Origin: Spirochaetales bacterium
GTDB lineage: Bacteria > Spirochaetota > Spirochaetia > JABMQR01
DNA: 64,000 nt
Assembly (NCBI GenBank): GCA_018399255.1
Contig: JAGYPA010000011.1
Coordinates: 23,339 to 87,338, forward strand
Direction of reading: 5' to 3'
Position numbers and translations under genes: made by a program. Shown in pieces: positions 26,988 to 35,084 of the stretch. Below the pieces are notes generated by a model. The model was not told where the DNA came from and did no database searches. It worked only from the letters and a program-made list of their open reading frames with translations. Positions within the stretch are counted from its first letter, which is position 1. Each line of letters opens with the position of its first letter.

Positions 26988-27824
26988 CTAGCGTACATTC
27001 CGCAGACGCGGATCAAGTATATCACGCAGTCCGTCTCCGAGCAGGTTGAATCCAAGCACGAGGGTAACTATCGCCAAACCCGGATATATTGCGGTCCAGG
27101 GTGCCAGCATCATCACTTTACGAGCACTGCTGAGCATGTTCCCCCATGATGGTTCAGGGGGCTGGACGCCAAGGCCGAGAAAGCTCAATGCTGATTCCAA
27201 CAGGATGGCAACCGACAGCGAGAGGGATATCTGGACGATAATGGGGGCCATGCTGTTCGGCAGCAGATGGCGAAACAGAATATAGGTACGTCCAGCACCG
27301 TTAGATCGGGCAGCTCGCACAAACTCGTTCGACTTGAGGGCTATAATGGAGCCTCTGCTGATCCGCGCAAATTGGGGTATATAGACGATCCCGATAGCTA
27401 TAATAACGTTATAGGTATTTTCCCCGAGTATTGCCATAACAAATATTGCAAGAAGCAGGGAAGGAAATGAAAACAGTACATCCGCTATGCGCATGATCCC
27501 ATTATCCCAGCGTCCGCCAAGGTACCCCGCCCAGATTCCCATCAGGATTCCAAAAGAGGCTCCCAAAGCAGTTGCCGCAATACTGATGACCAGAGAAACT
27601 GTAGTCCCCTTCATTATTCTTGATAGAATATCCCGGCCAAATTCGTCGGTACCAAAGAGATGGCCGGAGGTAAAGGAAGGCGCCTCCAGAAGCCGTTGAG
27701 AGTTCATCTCGGAGGGATCGAACGGAAGCCAAAAAAAAGAAACGATAATGATAAGCACGTACAGTACAATAATTACCAATCCAGTTACTGCTATGCCGTT
27801 TTTAAACAATCTTGGTACTGTCAC
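26988..27824 (-). CDS. Peptide ABC permease, DppC type
   Basis: 278-residue inner-membrane permease. N-terminal TM, then the long extracytoplasmic stretch with HLFGTDEFGRDILSR, diagnostic of DppC/OppC, and an EAA loop FVRAARSNGAGRTYILFRHLLPN. It starts 3 nt after the DppB-type gene. Confidence 0.93.
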   Translation of the reverse strand: MTVPRLFKNGIAVTGLVIIVLYVLIIIVSFFWLPFDPSEMNSQRLLEAPSFTSGHLFGTDEFGRDILSRIMKGTTVSLVISIAATALGASFGILMGIWAGYLGGRWDNGIMRIADVLFSFPSLLLAIFVMAILGENTYNVIIAIGIVYIPQFARISRGSIIALKSNEFVRAARSNGAGRTYILFRHLLPNSMAPIIVQISLSLSVAILLESALSFLGLGVQPPEPSWGNMLSSARKVMMLAPWTAIYPGLAIVTLVLGFNLLGDGLRDILDPRLRNVR

Positions 27825-27827
27825 AGC

Positions 27828-28790
27828 TCACCTCACTACATCGTCCAGGCGGATGCGGGGATCCGCAAGGGCATAAACCAAATCGGTAATAAGATTAACG
27901 ACAACAAACAGGGTCGCTATGACCATCACAACAGCTTGTATTATGGGATAGTCTCTTTGGTAGATGGCATAGAGAGCCAGCCGACCCATACCGGGAAGAG
28001 CAAAAACCTCCTCAATAACAATAGCACCGCCAAGCAGGTATCCGGCATTGAATCCTGTTACCGTGATAACCGGCAGGATGGCATTTTTCAAGGCATGAAA
28101 ATATATTACCGACCGTTTTTTCAGCCCTTTAGCTTTTGCGGTCCGGATGTAGTCCATCTGGAGAACTTCCAGCATGCTGTTTCTTGTATAGCGCATCACG
28201 ACCGCGGCAAAGCCTATGCCGATGGCCAGGGATGGGAAAAAAAGCATTTTCAAGTTTTGCAGCGGTGAATCAAAAAAACTCACATAATTCCCCATGGGAA
28301 TCCAGCCGCGAAACCTGGAAAATACCATAACCATCAGAGCGGCAAGCCAGAACTGGGGCAAAGACAGGCCGAGCAGCCCGCCAATGCGGCTGACAAAGTC
28401 TCCAAACGAATTCTGGCGCAGTGAGGAGGCTATGCCCAATGGAATTCCAATGAGCAGGGCAAGAATCAGGGAGAACAGGGTCAGTTCCAGGCTCAGAGGA
28501 AGCCGGGAGAGAATATCGGGCAGCACCATCCTTCCGGTCCGCAGGGAATAGCCGAAATCACCTCTCAGAATATCACCAAGCCACTCAATATAGAGGATGG
28601 GAACCGGTTTGTCTTCACCGAAGAGGCGCTTGAGTTCTTCCATCTGCTCGGGAGTCGCTTCAACCTGAGTTCCCAAATACATTTCCAGCGCTGTTCCGGG
28701 TATAAGCCTGACAAGAAAGAAAACAATAAGGGAAACCCCGAGCAAGACCGGGATTAAAGATAAGAGTCTCCTTACGACATACCTGCCCAC
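27828..28790 (-). CDS. Peptide ABC permease, DppB type
   Basis: 320 residues. The start MGRYVVRRLLSLIPVLLGVSLIVFFLVRLIPG is the usual DppB N-terminus. EAA loop YIRTAKAKGLKKRSVIYFHALKNAILPV. Heterodimer partner of the DppC-type permease. Confidence 0.93.
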   Translation of the reverse strand: MGRYVVRRLLSLIPVLLGVSLIVFFLVRLIPGTALEMYLGTQVEATPEQMEELKRLFGEDKPVPILYIEWLGDILRGDFGYSLRTGRMVLPDILSRLPLSLELTLFSLILALLIGIPLGIASSLRQNSFGDFVSRIGGLLGLSLPQFWLAALMVMVFSRFRGWIPMGNYVSFFDSPLQNLKMLFFPSLAIGIGFAAVVMRYTRNSMLEVLQMDYIRTAKAKGLKKRSVIYFHALKNAILPVITVTGFNAGYLLGGAIVIEEVFALPGMGRLALYAIYQRDYPIIQAVVMVIATLFVVVNLITDLVYALADPRIRLDDVVR

Positions 28791-28819
28791 AATTCACCTC
28801 GATAATCATGATTTGAATT

Positions 28820-28849
28820 GCAGCCTTCCCTCAGCGGGGGGAAGGCTGC
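28820..28849 (-). terminator. Intercistronic hairpin dppA-dppB
   Basis: GCAGCCTTCCC (28820-28830) pairs with GGGAAGGCTGC (28839-28849) over an 8-nt loop. It lies between the binding-protein gene and the first permease gene with no T tract, consistent with mRNA protection or attenuation. Confidence 0.65.
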
Positions 28850-28882
28850 ACGGCAACTCCAAAACAATCTCTAAAACAATCG

Positions 28883-30424
28883 TTAATCTATAACATCTGT
28901 ATGGGTAACATAATAGAGACTTCCATTCCCCACTTGCCTGAAACCTTCTACCCGAGGTCCGACAACATGATTTTCATTCGGACTGTAGAGGAATACCAGC
29001 GGTGCTTTTTCACTCAGAACTCTCTGCAGTTCAGCATAGGTAGCCTTACGTTCTGCGGGTACGGTCTGCAGGCGGCCAAGATCGAGCAGCTTATCGGTCT
29101 CCTCATCCTTGAACATAAAATTGTTAACACCGCCGGTGCTGTGCAAGGTCCGGTACAGGAACCGGTCCGGTTCACCGCTGCCGCCCCGTATTTCCACCAT
29201 TGAGTCAAAATCACGCTTAACCCAGCGGTCAATATACACGCCCCATTCCACAACTTCAAGCTCGGCAGTGACGCCGATATTCTTGAGCTCGCTCTGAATC
29301 ACCTGAGCAACTGCAAGGCCGCCTTCGTAGGATGCCGAGCAAACGATGTTGAACGTAAATCCGTCAGGATATCCGGCTTCAGCCAGCAGAGCTTTGGCTT
29401 TGTCATAATCTGGTGAGGTATTGGGAAGCTCGGAAAGCGGCAGCGCCCATTCGGTAGCCGATACGGGAATGGGGCCGGTTGGAGAACCCATGCCGAATTC
29501 CGCCATATTCACGATTTCATCCCTATCAATGGCCAGGGCTAATGCCCGTCGTACCCGCTCATCGGTGAAGGGCTCGCGGGTTGTGTTGAACCCAAAAGTC
29601 CGCACATTGATTCCGGGCTTGTTCATTACTTCAACCTGACTGATATTTTTAGCCTGACGAATTGTTGCCCCGTCATTAATTGCGGCAATATCAAGATCTC
29701 CCGAGCGTACGCCTGCCAGAAGCGATGCAGCTTCAGGAATGACGCGGTAAATCACCTTATCGACAACAGGTGCGCCTGCCTCAAAATAATCAGGGTTTTT
29801 GACCAGCGTCATTGAATTGTCCGGCACCCACTCTTCGAGCATGAACGGACCGGTACCGACAGCAACTTTTTGCAGATTGCCGTGCTCTTCCACGGCTTCC
29901 CTGGGTACGATTGACAGGTTGTTTGAAGTCAGGGCATCAAGGAGAGAAGCAAGCGGAGAAGCAAGCGTCAGTTTGACAGTATAATCATCCAGCACATCAA
30001 TTGAATCTACCAATGAAATGTAGGATCGTCCGGGAGAAGCTGTTTTCGGATCCATAATACGTTCCAGCGAATATTTAACATCATCTGCAGTCATTTCGCG
30101 ACCATTGTGAAACAGTACGCCTTCACGGAGATGGAAAATATAGGTCAGGTTATCAGGAATTTCCCAGGATTCAGCCAGGTCGGGAACGACTGCAAGGTTC
30201 TCGTCCAGTCGAACCAGACGGTTGTACATCAGGTCAACCCGTCGATGGGATGAGAACGCTGTAACAATATGCGGATCAATCCCAATTGCTTCCTGATCGA
30301 CTCCTATGGTCAGCACCTTCTCTGCCGCCGGTTTAACGGCACTATCAGCACTTCCAGCGGCAAACAGACCTGCAGCCAGCAGCAGCAGGACAATGGTCAA
30401 AGTCAACATTCCAGTTTTTTTCAT
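28883..30424 (-). CDS. Peptide-binding protein, DppA/OppA family
   Basis: 513 residues. Signal peptide MKKTGMLTLTIVLLLLAAGLFAAGSADS lacking a Cys lipobox. Family 5 features: KVLTIGVDQEAIGIDPH, LFHNGREMTADDVKYSLERI and VGTGPFMLEEW. It feeds the DppBCDF-like transporter; in this island murein-derived peptides or anhydromuropeptides are likely ligands. Ribosome site AGGAGG is 6 nt before the ATG. Confidence 0.92.
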   Translation of the reverse strand: MKKTGMLTLTIVLLLLAAGLFAAGSADSAVKPAAEKVLTIGVDQEAIGIDPHIVTAFSSHRRVDLMYNRLVRLDENLAVVPDLAESWEIPDNLTYIFHLREGVLFHNGREMTADDVKYSLERIMDPKTASPGRSYISLVDSIDVLDDYTVKLTLASPLASLLDALTSNNLSIVPREAVEEHGNLQKVAVGTGPFMLEEWVPDNSMTLVKNPDYFEAGAPVVDKVIYRVIPEAASLLAGVRSGDLDIAAINDGATIRQAKNISQVEVMNKPGINVRTFGFNTTREPFTDERVRRALALAIDRDEIVNMAEFGMGSPTGPIPVSATEWALPLSELPNTSPDYDKAKALLAEAGYPDGFTFNIVCSASYEGGLAVAQVIQSELKNIGVTAELEVVEWGVYIDRWVKRDFDSMVEIRGGSGEPDRFLYRTLHSTGGVNNFMFKDEETDKLLDLGRLQTVPAERKATYAELQRVLSEKAPLVFLYSPNENHVVGPRVEGFRQVGNGSLYYVTHTDVID

Positions 30425-30540
30425 CTATTCCTCCTTGAAAATATAGACTCTCGTATATATGAAATCCGGCAAACACCAGATTTTACAGACCAGTTTAAAA
30501 AAAAATCGTATTACAAATCGTATAAACAAACCTGCCCGGT

Positions 30541-31827
30541 TCAGCAAGTCAGGGTCAATACGCCGAGCACCGCCGCCGTACGGGCTCCTGTTACAGCAGG
30601 CAGGCTTCCGGGGCGCCCCATGAGCGATTCATGACCGATCACGGCAAAGGCCATAGCCTCACGGGCTTGATCGGGAATGCCGAAAGCAGTTGCCGTAGTC
30701 ACGGTAATCTCTTCAGGCAGCCGCTCTTGAATCATTTTCAACAGGGATGCATTAAGCGCACCGCCCCCGCAAATCAGCACCTTTGCTATGGACACATAGG
30801 GCAGTACGAAGTCGTGATATGCTCGGGCAATTGTTTCAGCGGTGAAAGCGGTCGCTGTGGCGATTACAGCTTCGTACGACAGTCCCTTCGCCTCAGCCCG
30901 CTGCATAAACTGTTGTGCAAATGCAGCTCCGTATATTTCCCGACCGGTACTTTTGGGAGGTGTCCGCGTAAAATAGGCATCCTGCATATACTCTTCAACG
31001 AGCTCCTCCGAAACTGTTCCCCGGGCGGCAATGCCGCCTTCAGCATCATACCGAAGGGTTCCTTTAGAACCGATTCCAACGATCGCATCAATAATCATGT
31101 TGCCGGGACCCGTGTCGAAGGCAAAGACACCCGTGCTGCTGCTCTCTGTGGATTCTGAGGAATTCCGGGAACCCGAAATTCTCGGGGGAAGGCGCGGAGG
31201 AAGAATGGTTGCGTTTCCTATCCCGCCAATATTCTGGACTATGCGCCCTTCATCAGGGCTGCCGAAAAGCAGATGATCTATGAAGGGTGCCAGCGGAGCC
31301 CCTTCCCCACCTGCAGCCATATCGGCAGATCGCAAATCGGAGATTACCGGTATTCCCGTACGTTCCTGCACAACAGGCCCCGAACCCAGCTGAAGTGTGC
31401 CCTTTACGGGCACCGCACCCGATGGACCCGGGAAATTGCGAGAAACCGGCGCATGCCAGACCGTCTGACCATGCATGCTGATCACATCCACCTGATCGGC
31501 CCTGAATCCGGCTTCAGCAATAACCTGCAAGGCTGCCGCCGCATACCATTCAGAGAGACCAAAATGGGTATAGACCAGATCATCAATTTTTGCCGTGGAA
31601 ATGGTGCAGAGTCTGGCTATTTCTCCCCGGACCTCGTCGGTGTAGGGCAGGTAGCTATGCTTAATAAGCCGAACTGATTCAACTTCTGCAGCAGCGGTGG
31701 TTTTGATGCTCACAAGAACTGCATCGACTCCATCTAATGAGGTTCCGGACATAATGCCCAAAACGGTGTGTTCTGTTTTACTTCTATAGGCGGCTATGAG
31801 CCCACTCTTACTATTTGTTGTTTCCAT
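30541..31827 (-). CDS. anmK: Anhydro-N-acetylmuramic acid kinase
   Basis: About 428 residues (ATG at 31827; a further in-frame start at 31857 is possible). GIMSGTSLDGVDAVLV is the AnmK signature, with QNIGGIGNAT and AFDTGPGNMIIDAI. It opens 1,6-anhydroMurNAc and phosphorylates it to MurNAc-6-phosphate, the substrate of MurQ encoded divergently. A Ser-rich insertion (about 20 residues, near GSRNSSESTESSS) interrupts the usual contour before FDTGPGN. Confidence 0.92.
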   Translation of the reverse strand: METTNSKSGLIAAYRSKTEHTVLGIMSGTSLDGVDAVLVSIKTTAAAEVESVRLIKHSYLPYTDEVRGEIARLCTISTAKIDDLVYTHFGLSEWYAAAALQVIAEAGFRADQVDVISMHGQTVWHAPVSRNFPGPSGAVPVKGTLQLGSGPVVQERTGIPVISDLRSADMAAGGEGAPLAPFIDHLLFGSPDEGRIVQNIGGIGNATILPPRLPPRISGSRNSSESTESSSTGVFAFDTGPGNMIIDAIVGIGSKGTLRYDAEGGIAARGTVSEELVEEYMQDAYFTRTPPKSTGREIYGAAFAQQFMQRAEAKGLSYEAVIATATAFTAETIARAYHDFVLPYVSIAKVLICGGGALNASLLKMIQERLPEEITVTTATAFGIPDQAREAMAFAVIGHESLMGRPGSLPAVTGARTAAVLGVLTLTC

Positions 31828-31857
31828 ACCTGAACAGTATATGACACAATATTTCAA

Positions 31858-32010
31858 AATACAACTTATTTTTTAAAATTTTATTTCTTTACTTTACCAT
31901 CCTATAATGATACAGTTACTGCAGTACCAAAAATAATCCTCGGTTCTGAACTGGCATCGAACTGGCATCGAACTGGCATAGTTCTCCGAGAGTGATGCGG
32001 AGAACCCTGA
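31858..32010. promoter_or_regulatory. Divergent anmK/murQ control region
   Basis: AT-rich 153-nt region. It holds TTTATTTCTTTACTTTACC, similar to the T-rich motifs near the other RpiR gene, and three copies of GAACTGGCATC (31948-31979). Candidate binding region for the MurR-like regulator; no base-level operator is clear. Confidence 0.4.
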
Positions 32011-32961
32011 ATGATCAATACGACGATAACCCAGGAAATGCTGGATCTCTTTACAACTGAACAGAGCAATGTTCGTTCCATCAACATTGATGAGATGCCT
32101 GTGATGGAAATACTTACGCTCATCAATGAGGAGGACAAATCGGTTCCCTATGCGGTTGAACGTCAGCTTGGAAAAATCGCCTCCCTCATTGAAGAAATTG
32201 TGGCAGCCTTCCGTAAGGGCGGACGCCTGATTTATATCGGTGCCGGCACCTCCGGACGCCTTGGGGTTCTTGATGCATCTGAATGCCCGCCGACCTTCGG
32301 GGTTTCTGCTTCCATGGTACAGGGCTTCATTGCCGGGGGGCGGGATGCGCTGGTACGATCGATTGAGGATGCCGAAGATGATGCGGATGCAGGAGCCGCG
32401 GCAATTGAATCTATCAATTTCAATGCCAATGACGTCCTCGTGGGGATCACAGCTTCAGGACAGGCGCCGTATGTTCTCGGAGCTATGGCTAAAGCCTCGG
32501 AACTGGGAGCGGTTACCGCTGCTGTCAGCTGCAATAAAGAGTCAAAGACTTTTTCCTATGCCAAACATGCGATTTTGCTTGACGTAGGTCCGGAAGTCGT
32601 GACAGGATCTACTAGAATGAAAGCTGGTACTGCACAAAAGCTTGTTCTTAATATGCTGACAACAGCCAGCATGATTCGAATCGGTAAGGTTTACCGTAAT
32701 CTTATGGTCGATCTTACTCCTGTTAACAAGAAACTTGTGGAACGTTCCAAGAGACTCATCAGACAGGCAACTGATTGTTCCGTTGAAACAGCAGATGAGG
32801 CTTTTACGGCTTCTGGACGTAAGCCTAAAATTGCGATTCTCATGATACTTCTCGGGGTAAGTCGCTATGATGCGGAGTTTCTTGAGAAAGAGAGCAATGG
32901 CCCGATTGCTGAAGCTATTCGCCTGCATCAGAAGAATGCTGGAATTTTACCTGCTCCCTGA
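32011..32961 (+). CDS. murQ: N-acetylmuramic acid 6-phosphate etherase
   Basis: 316 residues. SIS-fold motif YIGAGTSGRLGVLDASECPPTFG is the MurQ hallmark, and STRMKAGTAQKLVLNML follows. It cleaves the lactyl ether of MurNAc-6-P to GlcNAc-6-P and D-lactate. Pairs with AnmK across the divergent promoter and with the MurR-like gene downstream. No murP PTS gene is seen; uptake is probably through the peptide ABC system. Confidence 0.95.
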   Translation: MINTTITQEMLDLFTTEQSNVRSINIDEMPVMEILTLINEEDKSVPYAVERQLGKIASLIEEIVAAFRKGGRLIYIGAGTSGRLGVLDASECPPTFGVSASMVQGFIAGGRDALVRSIEDAEDDADAGAAAIESINFNANDVLVGITASGQAPYVLGAMAKASELGAVTAAVSCNKESKTFSYAKHAILLDVGPEVVTGSTRMKAGTAQKLVLNMLTTASMIRIGKVYRNLMVDLTPVNKKLVERSKRLIRQATDCSVETADEAFTASGRKPKIAILMILLGVSRYDAEFLEKESNGPIAEAIRLHQKNAGILPAP

Positions 32962-32993
32962 ACGCGGCACAGACAGACAGTTTCAATTGTCCA

Positions 32994-33049
32994 GTATGTA
33001 CGTTGTGGTATGTACGTTGTGGTATGTACGTTGTGGTATGTACGTTGTG
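32994..33049. repeat. 14-bp tandem repeat x4 upstream of murR-like gene
   Basis: Four exact copies of GTATGTACGTTGTG between murQ and the regulator. Each unit contains GTAC and an alternating purine/pyrimidine run. Although an open frame crosses it, the real regulator start is at 33108. Confidence 0.95.
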
Positions 33050-33107
33050 GTGTAGCGTTGTGATGAAAACAGAATTCCCTGATTTGATAGAAGACTGGAG
33101 GTACTAT

Positions 33108-33974
33108 ATGGCTGATCATTCCGGAATCGACGGAGCCTTTGTCGCAATTAACGCCCGCCTGGACACCTTATCCGAATCCGAGCGCAAGATTGCCGATTAT
33201 GTATTTAAAGAACCCAAGAAAGCTCTCCATTTCAATGTACGGGAATTGGCAAAGCAAAGCGGATCAAGCCAGGCTGCTGTTGTGAGATTTTGCAAGCGTA
33301 ATGGATTTGACAGTTTCAGTAATTTCAAACTTCGTCTTGCTCGTGATGTGTTTCGTGATTCGGATGAACGGTATATTCCTGATCTGGATCTGGAGTCAGA
33401 ACCCTCACCCGGAAGGGTAATCCATGGGGTCGTAGACAGAACCCAGCGTGCTTTATCTGCCTTGGAAACTTCTCTGGACCCCTCCTCTGTTAAAGACGCG
33501 GCCGATAACATATTCAAAGCAACTTCTACCCTGCTCTTCGGGGTCGGAGCATCCGGAGTGGTAGCCTACGACTTTCTGCAAAAACTGATACGTCTTGGCT
33601 TGCCGGCATTTTATGTTTCGGATACAGACTTGCAGCTGACTGCTTCAACGACTATCCGACCTACCGATATTGCTTTTGTGGTTTCCTATTCTGGGGAAAA
33701 CAGTGATATGATCGAAGCTGTTCAAAACATACGCAGCAGAAAAGCATCGGTAATCTCCCTGACTATGGATACAGAGAATACCGTTCGTTCTCTGGCACAG
33801 ACAGCGCTGCTTGTTCCGTCATCAGAACGTATTTATCGACAAGGAGCTGCCACATCACGTATTAATCAGCTGGCAGTAATTGATATTCTCTATTCTATTA
33901 TGGTCTCAAAAAATCTTGATGAGTCAATTACGGTAATTGAACGAACAATGGATGCCACCCACCGCCGGCCTTGA
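33108..33974 (+). CDS. MurR/RpiR-family regulator
   Basis: 288 residues from the ATG at 33108 with GGAGG 6 nt upstream. HTH_6 (LAKQSGSSQAAVVRFCKRNGFDSF) and SIS domain (LLFGVGASGVVAYDFLQKLIRLG). Downstream of murQ on the same strand, so control of MurNAc recycling is likely, with MurNAc-6-P as presumed effector. Confidence 0.88.
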   Translation: MADHSGIDGAFVAINARLDTLSESERKIADYVFKEPKKALHFNVRELAKQSGSSQAAVVRFCKRNGFDSFSNFKLRLARDVFRDSDERYIPDLDLESEPSPGRVIHGVVDRTQRALSALETSLDPSSVKDAADNIFKATSTLLFGVGASGVVAYDFLQKLIRLGLPAFYVSDTDLQLTASTTIRPTDIAFVVSYSGENSDMIEAVQNIRSRKASVISLTMDTENTVRSLAQTALLVPSSERIYRQGAATSRINQLAVIDILYSIMVSKNLDESITVIERTMDATHRRP

Positions 33975-34007
33975 TTTTTCGGTCCGCTTGGGATTATGCT
34001 TCAGCAC

Positions 34008-34502
34008 ATGAACAGGAACAAACTGATCGCAGAAATTGACAGTTTCGGCAGCTTTTCTTTCTCACGCTCTTCCGGTCCGGGAGGTCAGAACGTAAACAAG
34101 GTCAATACAAAAGTGCAGCTGACTCTCTATCTTGAGGATCTGCCCTCTTTTTCTGTTCCTGTTCCTGATCCTGATCCTGATCCTGATCCAGTTCCTGTTC
34201 CTGTTTCCGAGGCTGAAAGAGAGCGTATCAGTTTCAACCTCGGACAGCGACTGAAACAGCTGAAGGATGGGGCGTTTTTTATTGAAGCCCAGCGCGAACG
34301 GACACAGCTTGCCAACAGGCGACTGGCGGTTAACCGTATGGCCGACTGCATCATCGAGGCCTCCCGTCCTGCGGAGGTGAGAAAAGCTACCGCCCCGACG
34401 AGGGCATCCAAGCAGCGCCGGCTGGACTGCAAGAAAGCTCAGGGGCGCAAGAAGCTGCTTCGCAGTAATCCTGCAAAAAATTCGGTGGATTCCGAGCTGT
34501 AA
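34008..34502 (+). CDS. arfB: ArfB/YaeJ-like peptidyl-tRNA hydrolase
   Basis: 164 residues with the class I release-factor GGQ motif in SRSSGPGGQNVNKVNTKVQL and a basic C-terminus (KKAQGRKKLLR) that would enter the ribosomal mRNA channel. It rescues stalled ribosomes. A hexanucleotide repeat (34155-34208) adds a Val-Pro/Asp-Pro run after LEDLPSFS, an insertion not seen in typical members (about 140 residues). Confidence 0.88.
   Translation: MNRNKLIAEIDSFGSFSFSRSSGPGGQNVNKVNTKVQLTLYLEDLPSFSVPVPDPDPDPDPVPVPVSEAERERISFNLGQRLKQLKDGAFFIEAQRERTQLANRRLAVNRMADCIIEASRPAEVRKATAPTRASKQRRLDCKKAQGRKKLLRSNPAKNSVDSEL
34155..34208. repeat. 6-bp tandem repeat in arfB
   Basis: GTTCCT/GATCCT units, about eight in a row, encoding alternating VP and DP dipeptides inside the RF-1 domain. 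Copy-number change by one unit would keep frame. Confidence 0.92.
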
Positions 34503-34537
34503 CCGGGATCCGCACTACGTGCCTGCAAAGGCACAAA

Positions 34538-34653
34538 GGTGTCTGACACCGTTTCAGAGGTATCTGACACCGTTTTCCGCAATTTTAGAAGTAGAAAACA
34601 CCGTTTTCCGCAATGTGAAGTGGTTTTTTTTGAGGGATACGGTGTCAGACACC
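34538..34653. repeat. REPIN-like element, copy 1
   Basis: Bounded by GGTGTCTGACACC (34538-34550) and its inverse GGTGTCAGACACC (34641-34653), with an extra GGTATCTGACACC at 34559. The interior has two CCGTTTTCCGCAAT units and a run TTTTTTTTGAGGGATAC. It sits between arfB and the small membrane protein gene, whose GGAGG begins 12 nt later. Confidence 0.85.
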
Positions 34654-34676
34654 CACATACCATCGGAGGAGTTATT

Positions 34677-35084
34677 ATGAATATCACTACGGGAGCACTG
34701 TTCGGCATCCTGGTCATCTTTTTCTATCTTCTGACCATCCTCAACTATCTGGTAAAGCTGATCAACAGGAAATACGGCAAGCGCATGAAATCTCATGAAA
34801 AGGGCTATCGGGTATATACCGGGTTCATGAAGTTTATTATTAAAAAGCATCGTCTCTTCGGCGCCGCAGCCCTCCTCTTTCTCATAATTCATATCATTAT
34901 CCAGTACAATGCTTATCAGTATCTGAGCCAGACCGGGGCTGCCGCTGCCAGCGTGCTCCTGCTGCAGGTAATTCTGGGAATATACGGCAGCAAGAAAGGG
35001 ATGGGGAAAACCAGAAAATGGCTCTACTATCATCGTACGGTTGCGGTTCTGCTGCCTGTCGTCATTGCGGTTCATGTTTTTTAA
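34677..35084 (+). CDS. Four-helix membrane protein with two HX13H pairs
   Basis: 135 residues, start after GGAGG. Four hydrophobic helices (about 5-28, 58-77, 86-102, 118-135). H58/H72 in helix 2 and H119/H133 in helix 4 each have 13-residue spacing, the pattern that holds two b hemes in cytochrome b and ferric-reductase cores. I do not recognise a named family; a minimal diheme cytochrome b is inferred. The last 11 nt overlap the start of the kinase gene, suggesting a shared function such as redox input. Confidence 0.75.
   Translation: MNITTGALFGILVIFFYLLTILNYLVKLINRKYGKRMKSHEKGYRVYTGFMKFIIKKHRLFGAAALLFLIIHIIIQYNAYQYLSQTGAAAASVLLLQVILGIYGSKKGMGKTRKWLYYHRTVAVLLPVVIAVHVF

Noticed and set aside
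26159..27049. 296-codon plus-strand open frame
   Set aside because: It lies antisense to the peptide ATPase gene, shows no family motif and has no ribosome site; it is a shadow frame.
33003..33107. Upstream start for the MurR-like regulator reading through the 14-bp repeat
   Set aside because: The added residues are repeat-encoded, lack a ribosome site, and GGAGG precedes the ATG at 33108.
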